From Ustulina deusta (lineage: Eukaryota > Ascomycota > Sordariomycetes > Xylariales > Xylariaceae): 64,000 nt of DNA. Under the pieces are notes generated by a model that was not told the origin of the DNA, ran no database searches, and saw only the letters and a program-made list of their open reading frames with translations. The stretch lies in the NCBI GenBank assembly GCA_023159155.1, contig JAJNNX010000057.1:248001-312000 (forward strand), written 5' to 3'. The position numbers and the translations under genes were made by a program. Shown here piece by piece: positions 25,174-37,401 of this stretch; position 1 is the first letter of the stretch, and every line of letters begins with the position of its first letter.

Positions 25174-27273
25174 ATGGCTACCGAAGATATAGAGAAGACG
25201 TCGGTTACCGGGCAAGCTCCCGTCAAGGATAGCGACTCCCAAGAAGATAAGATTCATGAGTTCAAGGAATTGGTGGGATATGAAGTCAATGTGGACGGCG
25301 CAGAGAGAGACGACACGTTCAAGCTCGCCAAAGACGGCCGGACCCGATTGATCCCTCAGCCAAGCGAGGATCCTGCGGATCCATTGAATTGGCCCCAGCG
25401 CAAGAAGAATCTTATCCTATTCATTGTCGCCTTCGCCGCCCTCCTGCCCGACTATGGTTCGGCAACGGGAGCCGTTACTTTGATACCGCAAGCTGAGTAT
25501 GTCTCGATGGTCATTCTCATCATACGATAACTGTGCCTGATACACTAATACGAGAAACAGACAGTGGGACATGTCCCAGGACGAGGTGAATCACTCCCAG
25601 GCCGGGAATGTCTTCATGCTGGGAGCCGGCGGCATCTTTGGTAATTCCGAACACTGCCCACGAGACAATTGATGTCGAGAGTGCTTGCTACTGACAACCC
25701 TGTCTTCTCAGTCGTGGTCTTCAGCGCTTACTTCGGACGTCTACCCGTGATGTTCTACTTTCTCGTTGTCGCGCTCGCCACTGCTGCTTGGTGCGCCGGC
25801 GCCACCAACTTCGAGTCCTTCGAGACCGCTCGGATTCTAAACGGCTTCTTCTCGACCGTGTCGCAGGTCAACGGCTTAATCTTCATCCAGGACATGTTCT
25901 TTTTCCACGAACGTGCGCGGAAGATTAACCTTTGGGCGTAAGTGTCTTCGCACTCACCTCATCGATCCGCGGTTCAAAGTCATACTCACGGACTTATTGC
26001 TAGCTCCTTCTTCGTCCTTAGCCCTTATCTTGGACCGCTACTCGCCGCTTGTGAGTACCATGAATCGCCATCTTTATACTTATTTTCCCCAACATGGTCA
26101 TCAGACGTCTCTTGCTAGGCAGTTCCGCGTCTGAGGGGGGCGGTAGATCTGTGAAACCTCTACAGATTTCTCCTAGAGATGAAAGGGTTCCATTGCTGAC
26201 TTGCGACGAGAAAAAGTTCAGATTGTAATGAAGCCATGGCCGACGCCTTTCTGGGTTTATACTGCCGAGACTGCCCTTGCCCTAGCACTGACCATAGTCT
26301 TTGTCGAAGAAACCTACTATGATCGTAGGATCGTCCAGTCCGAGCAACCCGATCGCGGCAATCGCGTCACAAGTCTGCTAGGGGTCGCGCAGTGGAAGTC
26401 AAGAGGCCAGCGAAACACGTTCTTTCAAGCGTGTATGAGACCTGTTCGAGTCATCTCCAAGCCCACCGTGTTGATATCTTGCCTTTACTATTTCCTAGTA
26501 AGTTCGCGCATTGCCTCCTTTGCTAGACTCGAGGGATCTCCGGTATGATATGGCCAGTTTTCTAACGCAATCAATGGTCCCGGGTCTAGACATTCGCGTG
26601 GGTTGTGGGCATCAACACGACTCTGTCCATCTTCCTCCAGCCCGTATACGGGTTTGGCCCGAAGCAGATCGGCTTCTTCTACTTCACGCCCATCGTAGCT
26701 GTTATCATCGGCGAGACCGTCGGACACTGGCTACACGATATCTTCGCGAAGAATTACAGTAAGTAAGCCATTCCATCTGTTCCGTCGAAGGCTATATCCG
26801 TCACGGCAATTCATCGCTAATTCTGCAATCCAACAGTCCGAGCCCACAAAGGCCGCTTCGAGCCCGAAGCTCGTCTCCGCGCCATCGCCATCGCCCTCCC
26901 CTTTACGCTCCTGGGCCTCGTCCTGCTCGGCCAAAGCCTAGAGAACGAGTGGCATTTCATGATCACGTCGGTGACCTGGGGCCTCTACGTCTTCAGCACC
27001 ATGATCATCACCGTCGCCATCTCGTCGTACAACCTCGACTCCTATCCCGAGGCATCCGGCGAGGTCTCGGCGTGGGTCAATAATTCCCGCTCTCTCGGCG
27101 GATTCGTCGTCAGCTACTTTCAGGTCACGTGGGCCAATGCTCAGGGAACAAGAGCGAGCTTCGGAATCCAGGCCGCCGTGTGTTTGCTTGCGTTCCTGCT
27201 TGTCTTACTATTGATGTGGAAGGGGAAGGCAATGAGGCTCTGGTCAGGGCCGCTGCACTTTGCTACAGCTTGA
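25174..27273 (+). CDS. Major facilitator superfamily transporter (DHA1-like)
   Basis: Proton-coupled MFS antiporter of 520 residues, similar to fungal drug/polyamine DHA1-type carriers. Exons 25174-25496, 25561-25640, 25712-25937, 26004-26050, 26217-26497, 26590-26758 and 26837-27273, 521 codons. An acidic cytosolic N-terminus is followed by EDPADPLNWPQRKKN, the standard entry to TM1. The loop between TM2 and TM3 has FGRLPV where the family has GRRPV. TM5 has LSPYLGPLLAAF, motif-C-like. The cytosolic loop carries VEETYYDRR, a frequent signature. The last half has VAVIIGETVGHW and VNNSRSLGGFVVSYFQV. Intron 26051-26216 (166 bp) uses the unusual acceptor AAAAAG with branch CTGAC 17 bases upstream; no other acceptor restores the frame. 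If that splice is not used, the gene would be broken at TM6. Confidence 0.8.
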
Positions 27274-28067
27274 TTGGTTTGCCTTCTCTACTTGTTGATC
27301 AATGGTTGGGCACATATGTTGGAAGTTTCTAGGAAGGTAGACACACGGCTGAAATGCCAAGGGGAAGGAGTATGCGTTCTGGAGTGGAGCCGTTCACGAT
27401 ATCTTGCGTTGTCTGGGAAGAATGGAGTGGCCGTACAGTGAGTACGGCCAGTCAATGGGTCGCCTATGTCACAGCTGACTGTAGAGAGATCTTGTGGCGG
27501 GCATTGATGCAGTTACCCAAGACAACCCCTACAAAAATCCCAGCTCTATCTGATAATGAAGAACAATAGTTGCGCGCAGGTACCAATAACATCCATCTAC
27601 TGAGCAAGAACTAATAGACGGTCTATGCCTGCGTGTTGATAGACTCATCGCGTTGTCCAGTGCCCGTGATATCACCCACTTCTCCCGATACCCATTGTGT
27701 TATGACACAATAGCAAACAGCACGCGATATCCACCAGCACCATGCTTAGTTATGCACGGTCTCTTCTATTGTCATCGCCGCCATTAGGCGTCGAGTAGCC
27801 GTAATCCATTGGGTACGGTTCTTCTATAAATCGTACCCTTCTCTCTCCTGTCTTGATCCTGTCCAACATTGTTTCCTCACCCCTTCAGATATCCGGCTCT
27901 GTGTCTTCCTTTCTTATCTCCCAGCTAGTAAGACAAAAATAAGTGTCCACACTCACGTCTCTCAAAGCGAGCACTTGTCTATTGTCACTGTACTACATAG
28001 TCCTCTGGCTTTTCTCTCTGTCTTTGTTCCTCTCCGCCAAGTCAGCTTCTTAAATCATATCGTCAAG
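27274..28067. other. Intergenic region with TATA box and pyrimidine-rich leader
   Basis: 3' flank of the MFS gene followed by the promoter of the next gene. TCTATAAATCG at 27822-27832 is a good TATA box, and the following 200 bases are C/T-rich (CTTCTCTCTCCTGTC), typical of a fungal transcription start region. The frame at 27354-27569 is not supported. Confidence 0.5.
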
Positions 28068-28936
28068 ATGCCGACCTCTATGGGCCCGAATTCCTACTAT
28101 CCTTCCAGTCTGCCACTGCACGGGGACAGTGAGGCAAGCGATGGAAATATTGAAGGCGTCGAAATCCGGTCCGAGGGCCAGCTTCCGAGAAACCAACCAT
28201 GCCAATTATCTTATGCTACTGCCTATGGAGGACAGGAGTACTGGAACCATACTCAATGGGGCCAACAAGGGCACATATTCAGCCCATATCCTAGTACCAA
28301 CACCCCTGGGCTGAGAGGTCTCGGGTATTCAATATTTGAGCCACGGCCGATGGCGAATCAAATCATGCATACCGGCTATGGCATAGTTATCGCAGGCCAC
28401 AACACCGAGGACTTCGCGAATAGAACTCGTCTATCCCTTTGCTATCAGTGCTGTAAGCGGTAAGTTGAACCTCTCCATTTCCTCTTTTCGTCCGAAGCCC
28501 CTGCATATTTTACAACCCAACCATCTCCTATGCTCTCATGCCAGGGAAGAATTGCGCCCGGCTTGGTGGGGAGGACTTTGCTAACTATGTAGCACCCAGA
28601 ATCCCACTACAAACTCTCCTCGAGACTCGCAAGGAATCCTGTGATAAAACCTCCTGCCGGCGCACCCAGGAAGCCAGACTACGATTTATCTCAGTATGTT
28701 GTCCCCGCCCGCCTACTTATGCATGTACTATTCAACCCGTATTCCATGTCTCTCTGCTCTCAGGCATACACACTAACAGACCACCTAACTAGATGCCACG
28801 GTACGCGGCTGAAGCCTGCGAAGACTTCCGCATCTTCCTGCACTGGTGGATGGAAAAAGTCGACCTCGAGGCCAACAAGACGATCGAGGAACGCGCCAGG
28901 GAGCGCGTTCTAGAGATGCGTGATGATATCCCCTAA
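28068..28936 (+). CDS. Small unknown protein with clustered cysteines
   Basis: I do not recognise this protein. The model is exons 28068-28452, 28545-28693 and 28793-28936, 226 codons, in phase. The first 128 residues are Tyr/Gly/Pro/Asn-rich and probably disordered (PYPSTNTPGLRGLG). Across the first splice lies LSLCYQCWKNC, a C-x2-C-x3-C cluster, followed by ESCDKTSCRR, so a zinc-binding core is possible. The C-terminus, EDFRIFLHWWMEKVDLEANK then RARERVLEMRDD, is predicted helical. Intron donors are GTAAGC and GTATGT; the alternative donor GTAAGT at 28460 would end the protein after LRPAWWGGLC. A TATA box and C/T-rich leader lie upstream, which supports expression. Confidence 0.5.
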
Positions 28937-31900
28937 TGGTAGCTCGTCCCTGCTGAATATGACCCCAGGGGAGAAGCGAAGAGGGAGCAACCTGCTATTT
29001 CCATGGCTACGATGAAGCTAGGTACAGTGGGATTCTTTAGGAATCAAGGTGCTCCTTGATGGATGAATGCAGCAGAAGGAATGGGTCGGCTAGGGCTCAT
29101 TAGGCGAAAGGGGGCGAAAATGGTTGGTGTGCGTTGAGCTCGGGCTTAGCTGGTTGGTTTGCTCGGTAAGCAGGAAAGGCGTCTTGATTCTGATGGCGGA
29201 TGGGCGTGTAGCCAGAGGGACTGGAGTGCTACCTGGGTAACACTGCGGTGAATATATGTGTAGTGTGACCAGCCTTGTTGCCCAATGTCTAGTCCATATG
29301 TGGTTGTCCATTGGTTTGAGCTTCCCAGGCACGGATTTTCCTTCTTAATATTCATCTTTTATTCGCCCAAGTCTCGATGTGGTCTTCATGTTGCTGGTTC
29401 GTAGATCCCAGTCTTCCTAGCTCCCTCTATTCTCGATATTATGATTCTTTATTCTAATATCCTCCACCTCTTCCAATAGGCGGCGGGATTTCCCTCCTCG
29501 CAACGCTGGTATGCTAGAGTTCGTCACCTTGGACTCGGATCACAACCATCTTCATGTGTTTACCCCACCTCCGACATTATTGCTCCTTCAAGGCCTGCTG
29601 CGCATGAAGCCGAGATAACTAACTGTATTCGTGGTGTATAGGCATGATATGGAATGGGTCATGCTAGGGTGACCCACTTGCTTATGATGCTGTATGGATG
29701 GATATCCTGCGAGTCGACACCTTAACTACCTCCCTACTGTCACGCACTTGACGTGCGCGACTTAAGTCATGACCCGAGCTCTTGTGTTCCAGTGCGATTA
29801 CTTACAGAACCGCATACCACGTTAGGGGTATTACATAGGTATGAAGAGCAAGCAAGCATAGACTAATATTCACGGCTGAGAAAGTAGCTAGATACTAGAT
29901 AATAAGCATGTGACGTTGTGGCGCTTAGTTTTCTCACCAGATGGGACTGAGAGGCGTTATGGCCATGTGCAAGTGGATCTCGGGAGTTGAGTGGTGGCTG
30001 ATTGACTGACACATCAACGAGCGATTACATGTCATCGATTTGAATACCCAGCATACTTTCACGCTAATGAAGTCCACCTGAGGCTGATACTATTCCTGTC
30101 AGTAATAACCTCGGATGGATGTGCTAGTATACCTACACTACCTCGTGTAGTGCGCCGACTAGTGTGATGATATATCACTAATCGAGACTGAAAAGCGATG
30201 CACTGTGAGGAGACCGTGTCTGTGGACGTGCCGCCTGTACGAGAGTGCGCAGGTTATCAGATCATCAAGTGCTGCAAAACATGTTCGTTGATTCGTCCGG
30301 GTTCCCAGGGAGAGAAGTCACTTCATTCCTGATAGGGAAATTCTGTTGTGTATCCATCCTCTAGTCACTCCATTCCAGAGCAGCACCATCGCGTAGGTAA
30401 CTTTCGTTGCGTGTACTGCACCACTCGTTGTCCAGGCAGCGGACCGGTTTTCTGGCCAACCCAACCGTCCAAAGGGTTTTGAAAGGGTTGCCTGGCCTGG
30501 CTGTGTCCCGCTATGTCTTCGAGTCAAGCATCCCACCCTACCCTTAAGGTTCTTGACTACCTACCTATCCCTATCCGAAATGCCGAGAAGCTCTCACGAC
30601 TTCGGTGAGTTGCGTAAGGATCAGCAACCGAGTGGCTCCTATGCGTCAGGCGCGTCAGAACCTCGGCGAGCAGAGGATACCTATTCACACCGAAGCGCGG
30701 TTCATTCAATCCAACAATATCGTCACTTTTGGTACAGCCGACCCCAGATCCACCCGAGGTCGACACTTGATCAAAGATCTCAAAAAGTGAAGGCGGATCT
30801 TGTGAGGTTTCCTGGTTTCCTGGTCGGCGGACAGGTGACAATGATGATAATGACTGACTGATTGATTGATTCATTGATTGTTAGATACAAATCCTGATGA
30901 CATTCGTGTGTAAGTACACCACAATTGTCGATATAGTGGAGAGGTAGGTATACTATGTACCTAGGGACATACCATTAGTAAATTCAGTATACCTACTTTG
31001 CGCTAGTGCAAGCCTACTTCCCTACCTACGCCGTAAGCGTATACCAGCCGATGTGCATTTGGGGAAGCTTCTCGCGTGAGAACCATGAAAAAGAATACCA
31101 GCCTAATCCATTGGACCAGTGCACTGTTAGGTCGAGGGAATGGGTTTGCCCAGACTCGACTATACTAGGTCAGTATCCCTGCACACTAGTACACTGCACT
31201 GCACTAGAAAAAGACCCGCAAAATAGGTAGGCTAAGCGCCCCGCCATAGCGGTTCGCGGCAATCTTCCCAGCGTTTCCGACTGCGGACATGTGTATCTGG
31301 GTATAGCACCACTTTACGCATAGCACTTAGTAGCCACCTGCTGTCCTCCATGTATAAGGAGTAGTACCTATACCATCTCTGCTGTATTGTGTAGTATTTA
31401 TTACCATTGTTAAATGCAAAGCTGTAGTGTATTCATTATTATTGCCTACATAGGTAGGTAGTAGGCACGTAGTGTGTAATGATTGCGACCCTTGGTGCAT
31501 TATTTACTCGGTTTGAGAGAGCGGTCGGTTCACAGCAGGTTGATCTGTCTAACATTAGATGGCTCCATTCCTTACCACTATTTAGGTACTCGTGGACGAA
31601 ACCAACGGTTTACCAAGGAAGCCCTGTAGACATTACCTATATATCTAATAGCTGGTAAACAGACTCACCGATACCTAGGTAGTACACTACAGTATGTTTC
31701 AATACAACATTCAAGGGCAAAGGGATCGCAAAGACTAAAACGGAAAAAAGAGGAAAGGAAAAAAAAAAAAAAAAAGGGAAAAAAAGAAAAAAAGGAAAAG
31801 AAAAAGCGGAACCCCTGTCTTGCCCCGCAAACTGCTCTCCACCCGAATTTTTTTTTTTTTTTCCTCCTCGCCCTTCCTTTTCTATTATATTTTCGATTGT

Positions 31901-33865
31901 CGAGGCATTTTCTGAAATGTCATTTGAACACTTCTGCGCCGAGTCAATTCCATCACTTCATTGGCCCACTCTTTACAGATACTCGACCTATTTCTCTCTT
32001 TGCATTGTTGTTAACATAAATGCCATTGGGCTAAAGTCTCAAGCGGCTGCAAAAATAACTTATCGATAGTGATAAGACACGCATTATGTACCCAAGTACC
32101 TCCGGTACGCTACATACATCCTCGGTAGGTACTTCAACTACTGTACTGTACTACCGGTACATACTACCTAGAGGTAGTAACAATTGTCCTGCAAGTCGCC
32201 TGCAACTCGTAAATGGTGTAACCTCAGCCCCCTATGAGCAGAAACATGAGACTGGGTCCTTAGTATATTTCCTCTTTGGGATGACGAAGCCTTGATTGGA
32301 CCAATGGCAGCATCCCAATTTTGCCTGGAGAAACGTCCGACAATGGTTGGATATGCATGTACTTTACCTGTTTCTCTTTCTGGGGCTGGCTGGCTGGATG
32401 GAGGTAGTGTAGTAGTAGTAGGTATACCCATTGGTACCAGTATGATGCACAATACCTTGTTCGCACTGCTTACCGCCTTTTCCCCATTCCCGACCGCCTA
32501 CCTCCAATTTCTGAATGTATGACATGTTAAACCAGGTAAGCAGGGCCATGTGCTGCGCGAGTCGAGATAGAGACAACAAGTTGCTGTCTACTGCCTAGCG
32601 TGCTAACACGAGTAGGCATGGTGGGTGTGGCATTTCCCAGCGATTGGTACAGTACTGCTAATGGTAGGTATGTGGTGGTCTATGTAGCAATCAAGCGGGA
32701 AGCTGGAAACTGGGGTAAAAGAGATACAAGTGAAGGCGCTCCAAAACAATCCAAACACTCCAAGTGCACGGACGAGACCCTGAAAAAAAGAAGAAGGGAA
32801 AGATGCTATAAAACAATCTTTCGGGGCAATGACATGCGAAAACTTGCGGGAGTACATATGAGATGGAGCACTCGGAGAGGCTGCTGCACCTGTTGTACCT
32901 ACATGATTTCGCCTTGGTTCCTATTGGCCACTGGCTTCCAGGCGGGCGACCAAACCGCTGGGGTGTATCCCTGCAAAGAAGCAGGGGACGTAGAGGTACC
33001 TTGCTTCTAGGTTTCTTTTCCCAGGCTGACCATACAAATTTGGTGCAGGCAAGAACAAATGCACTGACAGATGAATGTCACCAGGCTCGGCTCTAGCGAC
33101 CCACCGACCAGCAGATTCTTTTTTTCCTTTCTTGGTTCTCGCTCGTTGTCTGCACTACACTACTATGTACGCCGCTAGGCTTTGATGCACTGGGGACACA
33201 AGCTCCCTAGCGTGCCTAGGTATACTAGACTCCACTGTGGGTGTAGGTACCCCCTGTACCCCCTGTACCTCCAGCATACATGTATGTACCATGAAGCTCT
33301 CTGTTTGGGGTCTCAATGAGCACCCATTGCTTGCATGTTGTCGCTGCCTCCTACTTTTCCGCCACCCACCCATCCCGTCGCCATTCAGTCAAACACACGG
33401 CTCTCTCTCTCTCCGTGTCTTTCCCACTCAGGCTTTTTACAGCGCGTCTGATCTCGCCTTTCACCTTGCCATCATTGACGCCGCTCTGATCGTCTTCCTG
33501 CCCTCTTTCGTCTCCATCCTCCATCTCTTGACATCCCGTCCTCACCAGTGACTTGCCCCAGTCTTCCTCAATGATAGTCGACACTTACAATCCAACATCC
33601 AACCAATACAATAATACGTACCGCCCTTGCGCATTATTCACCACCGACAGTATTGCCTTTATTCCCTCATCTGTCTCCCACTCTCTGTTTGTCTTCCGGT
33701 AGTACACTTGCCCGACTTGAACCTTGGTCCCATAAGTTTGGATCCACGAAACCCCCCATCCGTGATTCATGCGACGTTCGAGTATCAGATCTCCAAGGAT
33801 ATATACCTAGCCTATCTAGTCCCCGCCCTCTTATGTCTCTCCCTTCTGTCGCCGCGCCTATCATC
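28937..33865. other. Long gene-poor region with TAGGTA motifs and homopolymer tracts
   Basis: Nearly 5 kb without a gene I can support; all frames are short and lack family resemblance. TAGGTA-type motifs occur near 30120-30150, 30545-30565, 30945-30965, 31445-31460, 31672-31682, 32095-32175, 32402-32425 and 33215-33270. A purine tract, mostly A with some G, runs 31739-31806, and a T-tract runs 31849-31862. From about 33340 the strand becomes strongly C/T-rich up to the ATG of the GDS1-like gene, which fits a long promoter and 5' leader. Confidence 0.5.
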
Positions 33866-35124
33866 ATGCCTTATAACACCCGTCGCAAATCGTTGTCCCT
33901 TCCATCTCTTGGAATACACGTCCCTGTTAACCGTTCGTCAACCACCAACAACACGCAAGCAAACATGACCGCAAGACCGCGGCCGTCGTCTGAGGGGTCA
34001 GCCCGTCCCAGCAAGAAGGCGAAGCGATTGCATAACGACTCTTCTGCCTCTTCTTCCACCAATACTACTACCGCGACCGTCTCTAAGAAATATGGTTCGA
34101 TACCGACGCCGTTGCCGGGTGTTCACGCTTCCATAGAGACAGACGATGTCGATTTCACCAGTGCGCCCGAAGTCAAACCTGTCGACCTCGACGGAATAAA
34201 TGACGAGATTGTCGAGGCTGTCGTTCTTCGGTTACAACAGACACGGAATCGCCCTCAGCTTGTAAAAGAGCTGGCCACCGTGCTTGTGGGTAAACTTGCA
34301 ATCGTTCAACAGTTGGTCTCATCTTAAACGCTTGTCGTCTATGTCATGTCTAACTGACTTTCAGGTCCGCAAATCCATGCGCAATCATCTCATCACGGCT
34401 TACCACATTTATGAAGCGACCTGGTTGGACTGCCTCGACCCCTTGTCCTTTGGGCAAGGAACTTGAGTCAATTCATCCGAGGCGCACATACTTCTACCTC
34501 ACTACATGCCCCCACCTCCCACTGCCCGACTCGTTTTCCATACAGCAAAGTGCCATCGTCACTCCGTCGCTATCAAGCGCAGGCTCTACGATTGAGGATA
34601 CTGACAACGACCGGAGGAGGGAACTTAGCCTCTCGCCCGAGGTCGATCTCTCGTCTCCTGAGTTTGATGAGATAGAAGACGACTATCCCGTACCTGGAAC
34701 GTCCCTGGGCTCGGTCTCTGGGCGTCACCGACAACTCCACACCTTATCGCGCATTCACAGAGCAGAGGAGCCCCCACTAGAGAAAGATGAGAAGGAGTTC
34801 ACACAAACTGCGGACGGTCTGCTAAAGCGCAAGGCCCGTGGAGAGTTACTCTCCGCTACTCCTGTCGACCAACTCGGCATAGACGATGGGATGCAGAACG
34901 AGCAGCTCTTCGGCGAACCCCACCGGACTTTTATTCCCACTTTCCTTCCACACATGGCCTTCATGACCAGTCCAGCCATGCGCCCAACCTTGACCATACC
35001 GCCACCCATTAAGCGTGATGGCGAGGCCGAAGGCTGGGCTAAGTTAGATGCCTTGCTGGACTGGGATAAAAGTCCCGAGACAATTGAGCTAGATGAGCTC
35101 GATTGTTTATTTGATGAGTTTTAA
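33866..35124 (+). CDS. GDS1-like protein (winged-helix-type regulator family)
   Basis: Fungal protein of 401 residues resembling GDS1, a yeast nuclear protein linked to mitochondrial function; molecular role unclear. Exons 33866-34311 and 34365-35124 give 402 codons. The start at 33866 yields MPYNTRRKSLSLPSLGIHVP, the conserved N-terminus in relatives as I remember them; an ATG at 33833 in the same frame would add eleven residues. A basic, Ser-rich segment (RPSKKAKRLHNDSS) may be a nuclear signal. The folded core spans the splice: INDEIVEAVVLRLQQTRNRP, IVQQ, then SANPCAIISSRL and HPRRTYFYLTTCPHLPLPD. The second half is acidic and Ser/Pro-rich (SPEVDLSSPEFDEIEDD), ending in another acidic patch DELDCLFDEF that could act as an activation segment. 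The intron is short (53 bp). Confidence 0.7.
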
Positions 35125-35961
35125 TGTTGTCATGAACCCTTTGATCTATGATTCTCTCACTCTCCAAGCATCCCCGTCTCTTGTAGACACATGGTCATAT
35201 TTGCATATCAGGAGTTTTATCTGATGGGTTATGCTTTTTCTATTTCTATTGAACGGAGTTAAGGTTTCATGAGGCTACAGGCGCGGAATGGGAGCGTGTA
35301 ATCTGTTTATTGGCATCTGGCTCTTGCTATTTTCACTGGTCTAGGAGGGGCGAGGGGCTTTGCGCATGTATGACTATTTCTGGGGGCATGCGTTTGGAGA
35401 TACCCGAAGGGTGGTATGTCGCATCATGAACGGCCCATGTTGTTTAACGGGCGTAGAATGAGTTGTTCCTGCTAGAAGAGTCATCTCGTTAGACTTTGAT
35501 TAATGGATGAAGACGAGACCATGTTTCGAGGAGCATGAAGAGTACTAGGCAACATGCACAGGATGCGCAGAGTTAGACCTTGCGATCCGCTCTTAACTTC
35601 GCTGGATAACAAAAAAAAAGAAAAAAGGCGCAACCTGGAAAGATAAAAGGCAAAGAATTTCGGGTGTTCCAATTTAGAAAGAAATACAGAAGAAATCTCC
35701 AATCAAATGCTTACTTTCGTCATGCTCTTCTCTATTTGCCGCTAGTCTGCCGACAACACGGGAATTACTGAGATCCAGAATCAATTGGCAAGATCTTGCA
35801 CGTGGCGCTTATGAGATGTAATTTAGGTACAATTACAGGTTAGAAGTACAGATACACACGTCCTCACAAGGACCTGCCACAGCTCTTCTCCTGGCTTCGA
35901 TTCAATGTCGAGTACTGTGATCAGACCTAGTAGGGATAGATGAGCTGATGGATGAGCTTGT
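35125..35961. other. Convergent intergenic region
   Basis: 3' flanks of the convergent GDS1-like and OMS1-like genes. A-rich stretch at 35609-35628. No gene recognised; the frame at 35481-35702 (-) is unsupported. Confidence 0.45.
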
Positions 35962-37401
35962 TCAATTCGCCTTAGGATCATCAGCCGCCTTCGTCGACAG
36001 CAAGGACGGGACGATGGAAGCCCAGCCAGTTACTTTCTGCTCCTTCGTCTCTTCCTCGCTCTTCGCGTTGGCGTCTCTCACGCGCAGCTCGACGATAACG
36101 TGAGTACCGGCTGTCGCCCATCCGGGGCGCTCAAGGCGCAGGATCTCGAGCCCCGGTATGCGACGCGCGGCCTCGTTGACGATGACCTCGATGTCCCGGT
36201 TCCACCAGCACCCGAAACGCTCGTGGTGGGCGCGCGCCCCGCGGTCCAGAAGCCCGTTCACGATGTCCCAGAGACTGCGCCCGTGCTCGAGGAGGAGGAT
36301 CCGTCCCGTGTCGGGCTGGAGCGAGGATGCCATTAGAGAGAGGAGGGATACGGGGTCCTGCACGCTGCAGAGGCCGAAGGTTTGCAGGATAGTATCGTAT
36401 TTTTGGGACGCGGCAGGTGATGATCCCGCGCCCGAGGGGGGAGATAGCGTGGGTGGTGCGGGAAGCCCCGATTGGACGTCGGATTGCAGAAGTCGGATCC
36501 GGTCTGAGAGGAAGGAAACGACGTGGCCTGCCGGCTTCTCGCTATCATTGTGCTTGGCGGCCAATATGGCGAACGACGGTTTCTTGGGAATTTCACCCGT
36601 CATGTGTGGGACGACCTGCCGCGTCCGCTGCAGTGCAATGTCAAGCATGCCAGGCGAGATATCGACACCCGTGAAACTGAGGACCGCACCATCGAATTTC
36701 TGCGCGGCTTTGGAGCGGCCCCAACTCGGGAGCCAGCCGGAAGATTTCGCCTTCGCCTTTTTGCGCTCCTCGGGCGTGGTCAGGGATGCAGTCACCGTGT
36801 CCCAGCCATAAAACTCGAGATTCCGCCCCGTGCCTATCGCGACCTCGAGTACGTGCCCCCGCGCCTCGGCGCCTATCTCCCGCCGCAAGCGCGTGATGCC
36901 GTACCGCCACTCTGATTTGTCGAGGTGCAGGTCGAACTCGTACGGCGACTGGATGGATGGCCGGCCTGTGGGCGCCATGGGCTCACAACCCAATGGGTAG
37001 CACGGGGCCGGCTCCGACCGCCAGTACATCGTCAGACTCGCTGTGAAGTAGCCTAGACATCCTAGCGCGCTACCGAAGCCGAGGATAGCAAACCAGCGTT
37101 CGCGGACGAGGTCTGAGATGGGTGCCTTCTCGTTTCGCCTCTGCTGCTGTTGCTGCTGCTGAGAATGCGCATTTGGCTGCGCATCTGGTTGCGCCTTTGG
37201 TTGTGTGGGCTGGTAGGGGAGAGGCTTCGCGGCGGATTTCTTCCTGGGATTTGGCGCCCTTGATGCGGCATGCCGCCTTATCAGATGAGCTCCCCCATAA
37301 CCTTGTCTTATGAGGCCGTGGACATTTCTCGTCGGCCTACAATTACGCGTAAGAGTCCGTCCAACTGATGTGCATGATATGCCGCCGTATAGGGGCTGCA
37401 T
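35962..37401 (-). CDS. OMS1-like mitochondrial methyltransferase
   Basis: Class I SAM-dependent methyltransferase of 479 residues, resembling yeast Oms1, a mitochondrial inner-membrane protein. Single exon. The N-terminus is Arg-rich and lacks acids (GRTLTRNCRPTRNVHGLIRQ), as in a mitochondrial presequence. A Gln run and polar linker follow (encoded by CTG/TTG repeats at 37140-37160 on the plus strand), then one membrane segment around residues 100-125 (WFAILGFGSALGCLGYFTAS). SAM motif I is VLEVAIGTGRNLEFY; motif II-like FTGVDISPGMLDIA; the post-motif region has ILQTFGLCSVQDPVSLL and GRILLLEHGRS. The C-terminal WWNRDIE is also conserved in the family. The ATG at 37401 is the only start that keeps the presequence. 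Divergent from the IMPACT gene with a 738-bp shared promoter region. Confidence 0.88.
   Translation of the reverse strand: MQPLYGGISCTSVGRTLTRNCRPTRNVHGLIRQGYGGAHLIRRHAASRAPNPRKKSAAKPLPYQPTQPKAQPDAQPNAHSQQQQQQQRRNEKAPISDLVRERWFAILGFGSALGCLGYFTASLTMYWRSEPAPCYPLGCEPMAPTGRPSIQSPYEFDLHLDKSEWRYGITRLRREIGAEARGHVLEVAIGTGRNLEFYGWDTVTASLTTPEERKKAKAKSSGWLPSWGRSKAAQKFDGAVLSFTGVDISPGMLDIALQRTRQVVPHMTGEIPKKPSFAILAAKHNDSEKPAGHVVSFLSDRIRLLQSDVQSGLPAPPTLSPPSGAGSSPAASQKYDTILQTFGLCSVQDPVSLLSLMASSLQPDTGRILLLEHGRSLWDIVNGLLDRGARAHHERFGCWWNRDIEVIVNEAARRIPGLEILRLERPGWATAGTHVIVELRVRDANAKSEEETKEQKVTGWASIVPSLLSTKAADDPKAN

Noticed and set aside
26050..26217. Frameshift in the DHA1-like MFS gene
   Set aside because: An AAAAAG acceptor with a proper CTGAC branch site restores the frame and the total becomes 521 codons; kept only as a splice oddity.
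31739..31862. A-tract and T-tract as poly-A tail of a retroelement
   Set aside because: No target-site duplication, no reverse-transcriptase or other element sequence upstream; simple low-complexity runs explain it.
32600..33010. 136-residue frame as a small secreted protein
   Set aside because: No signal peptide and the frame overlaps TAGGTA-type repeats; composition looks like translated non-coding sequence.
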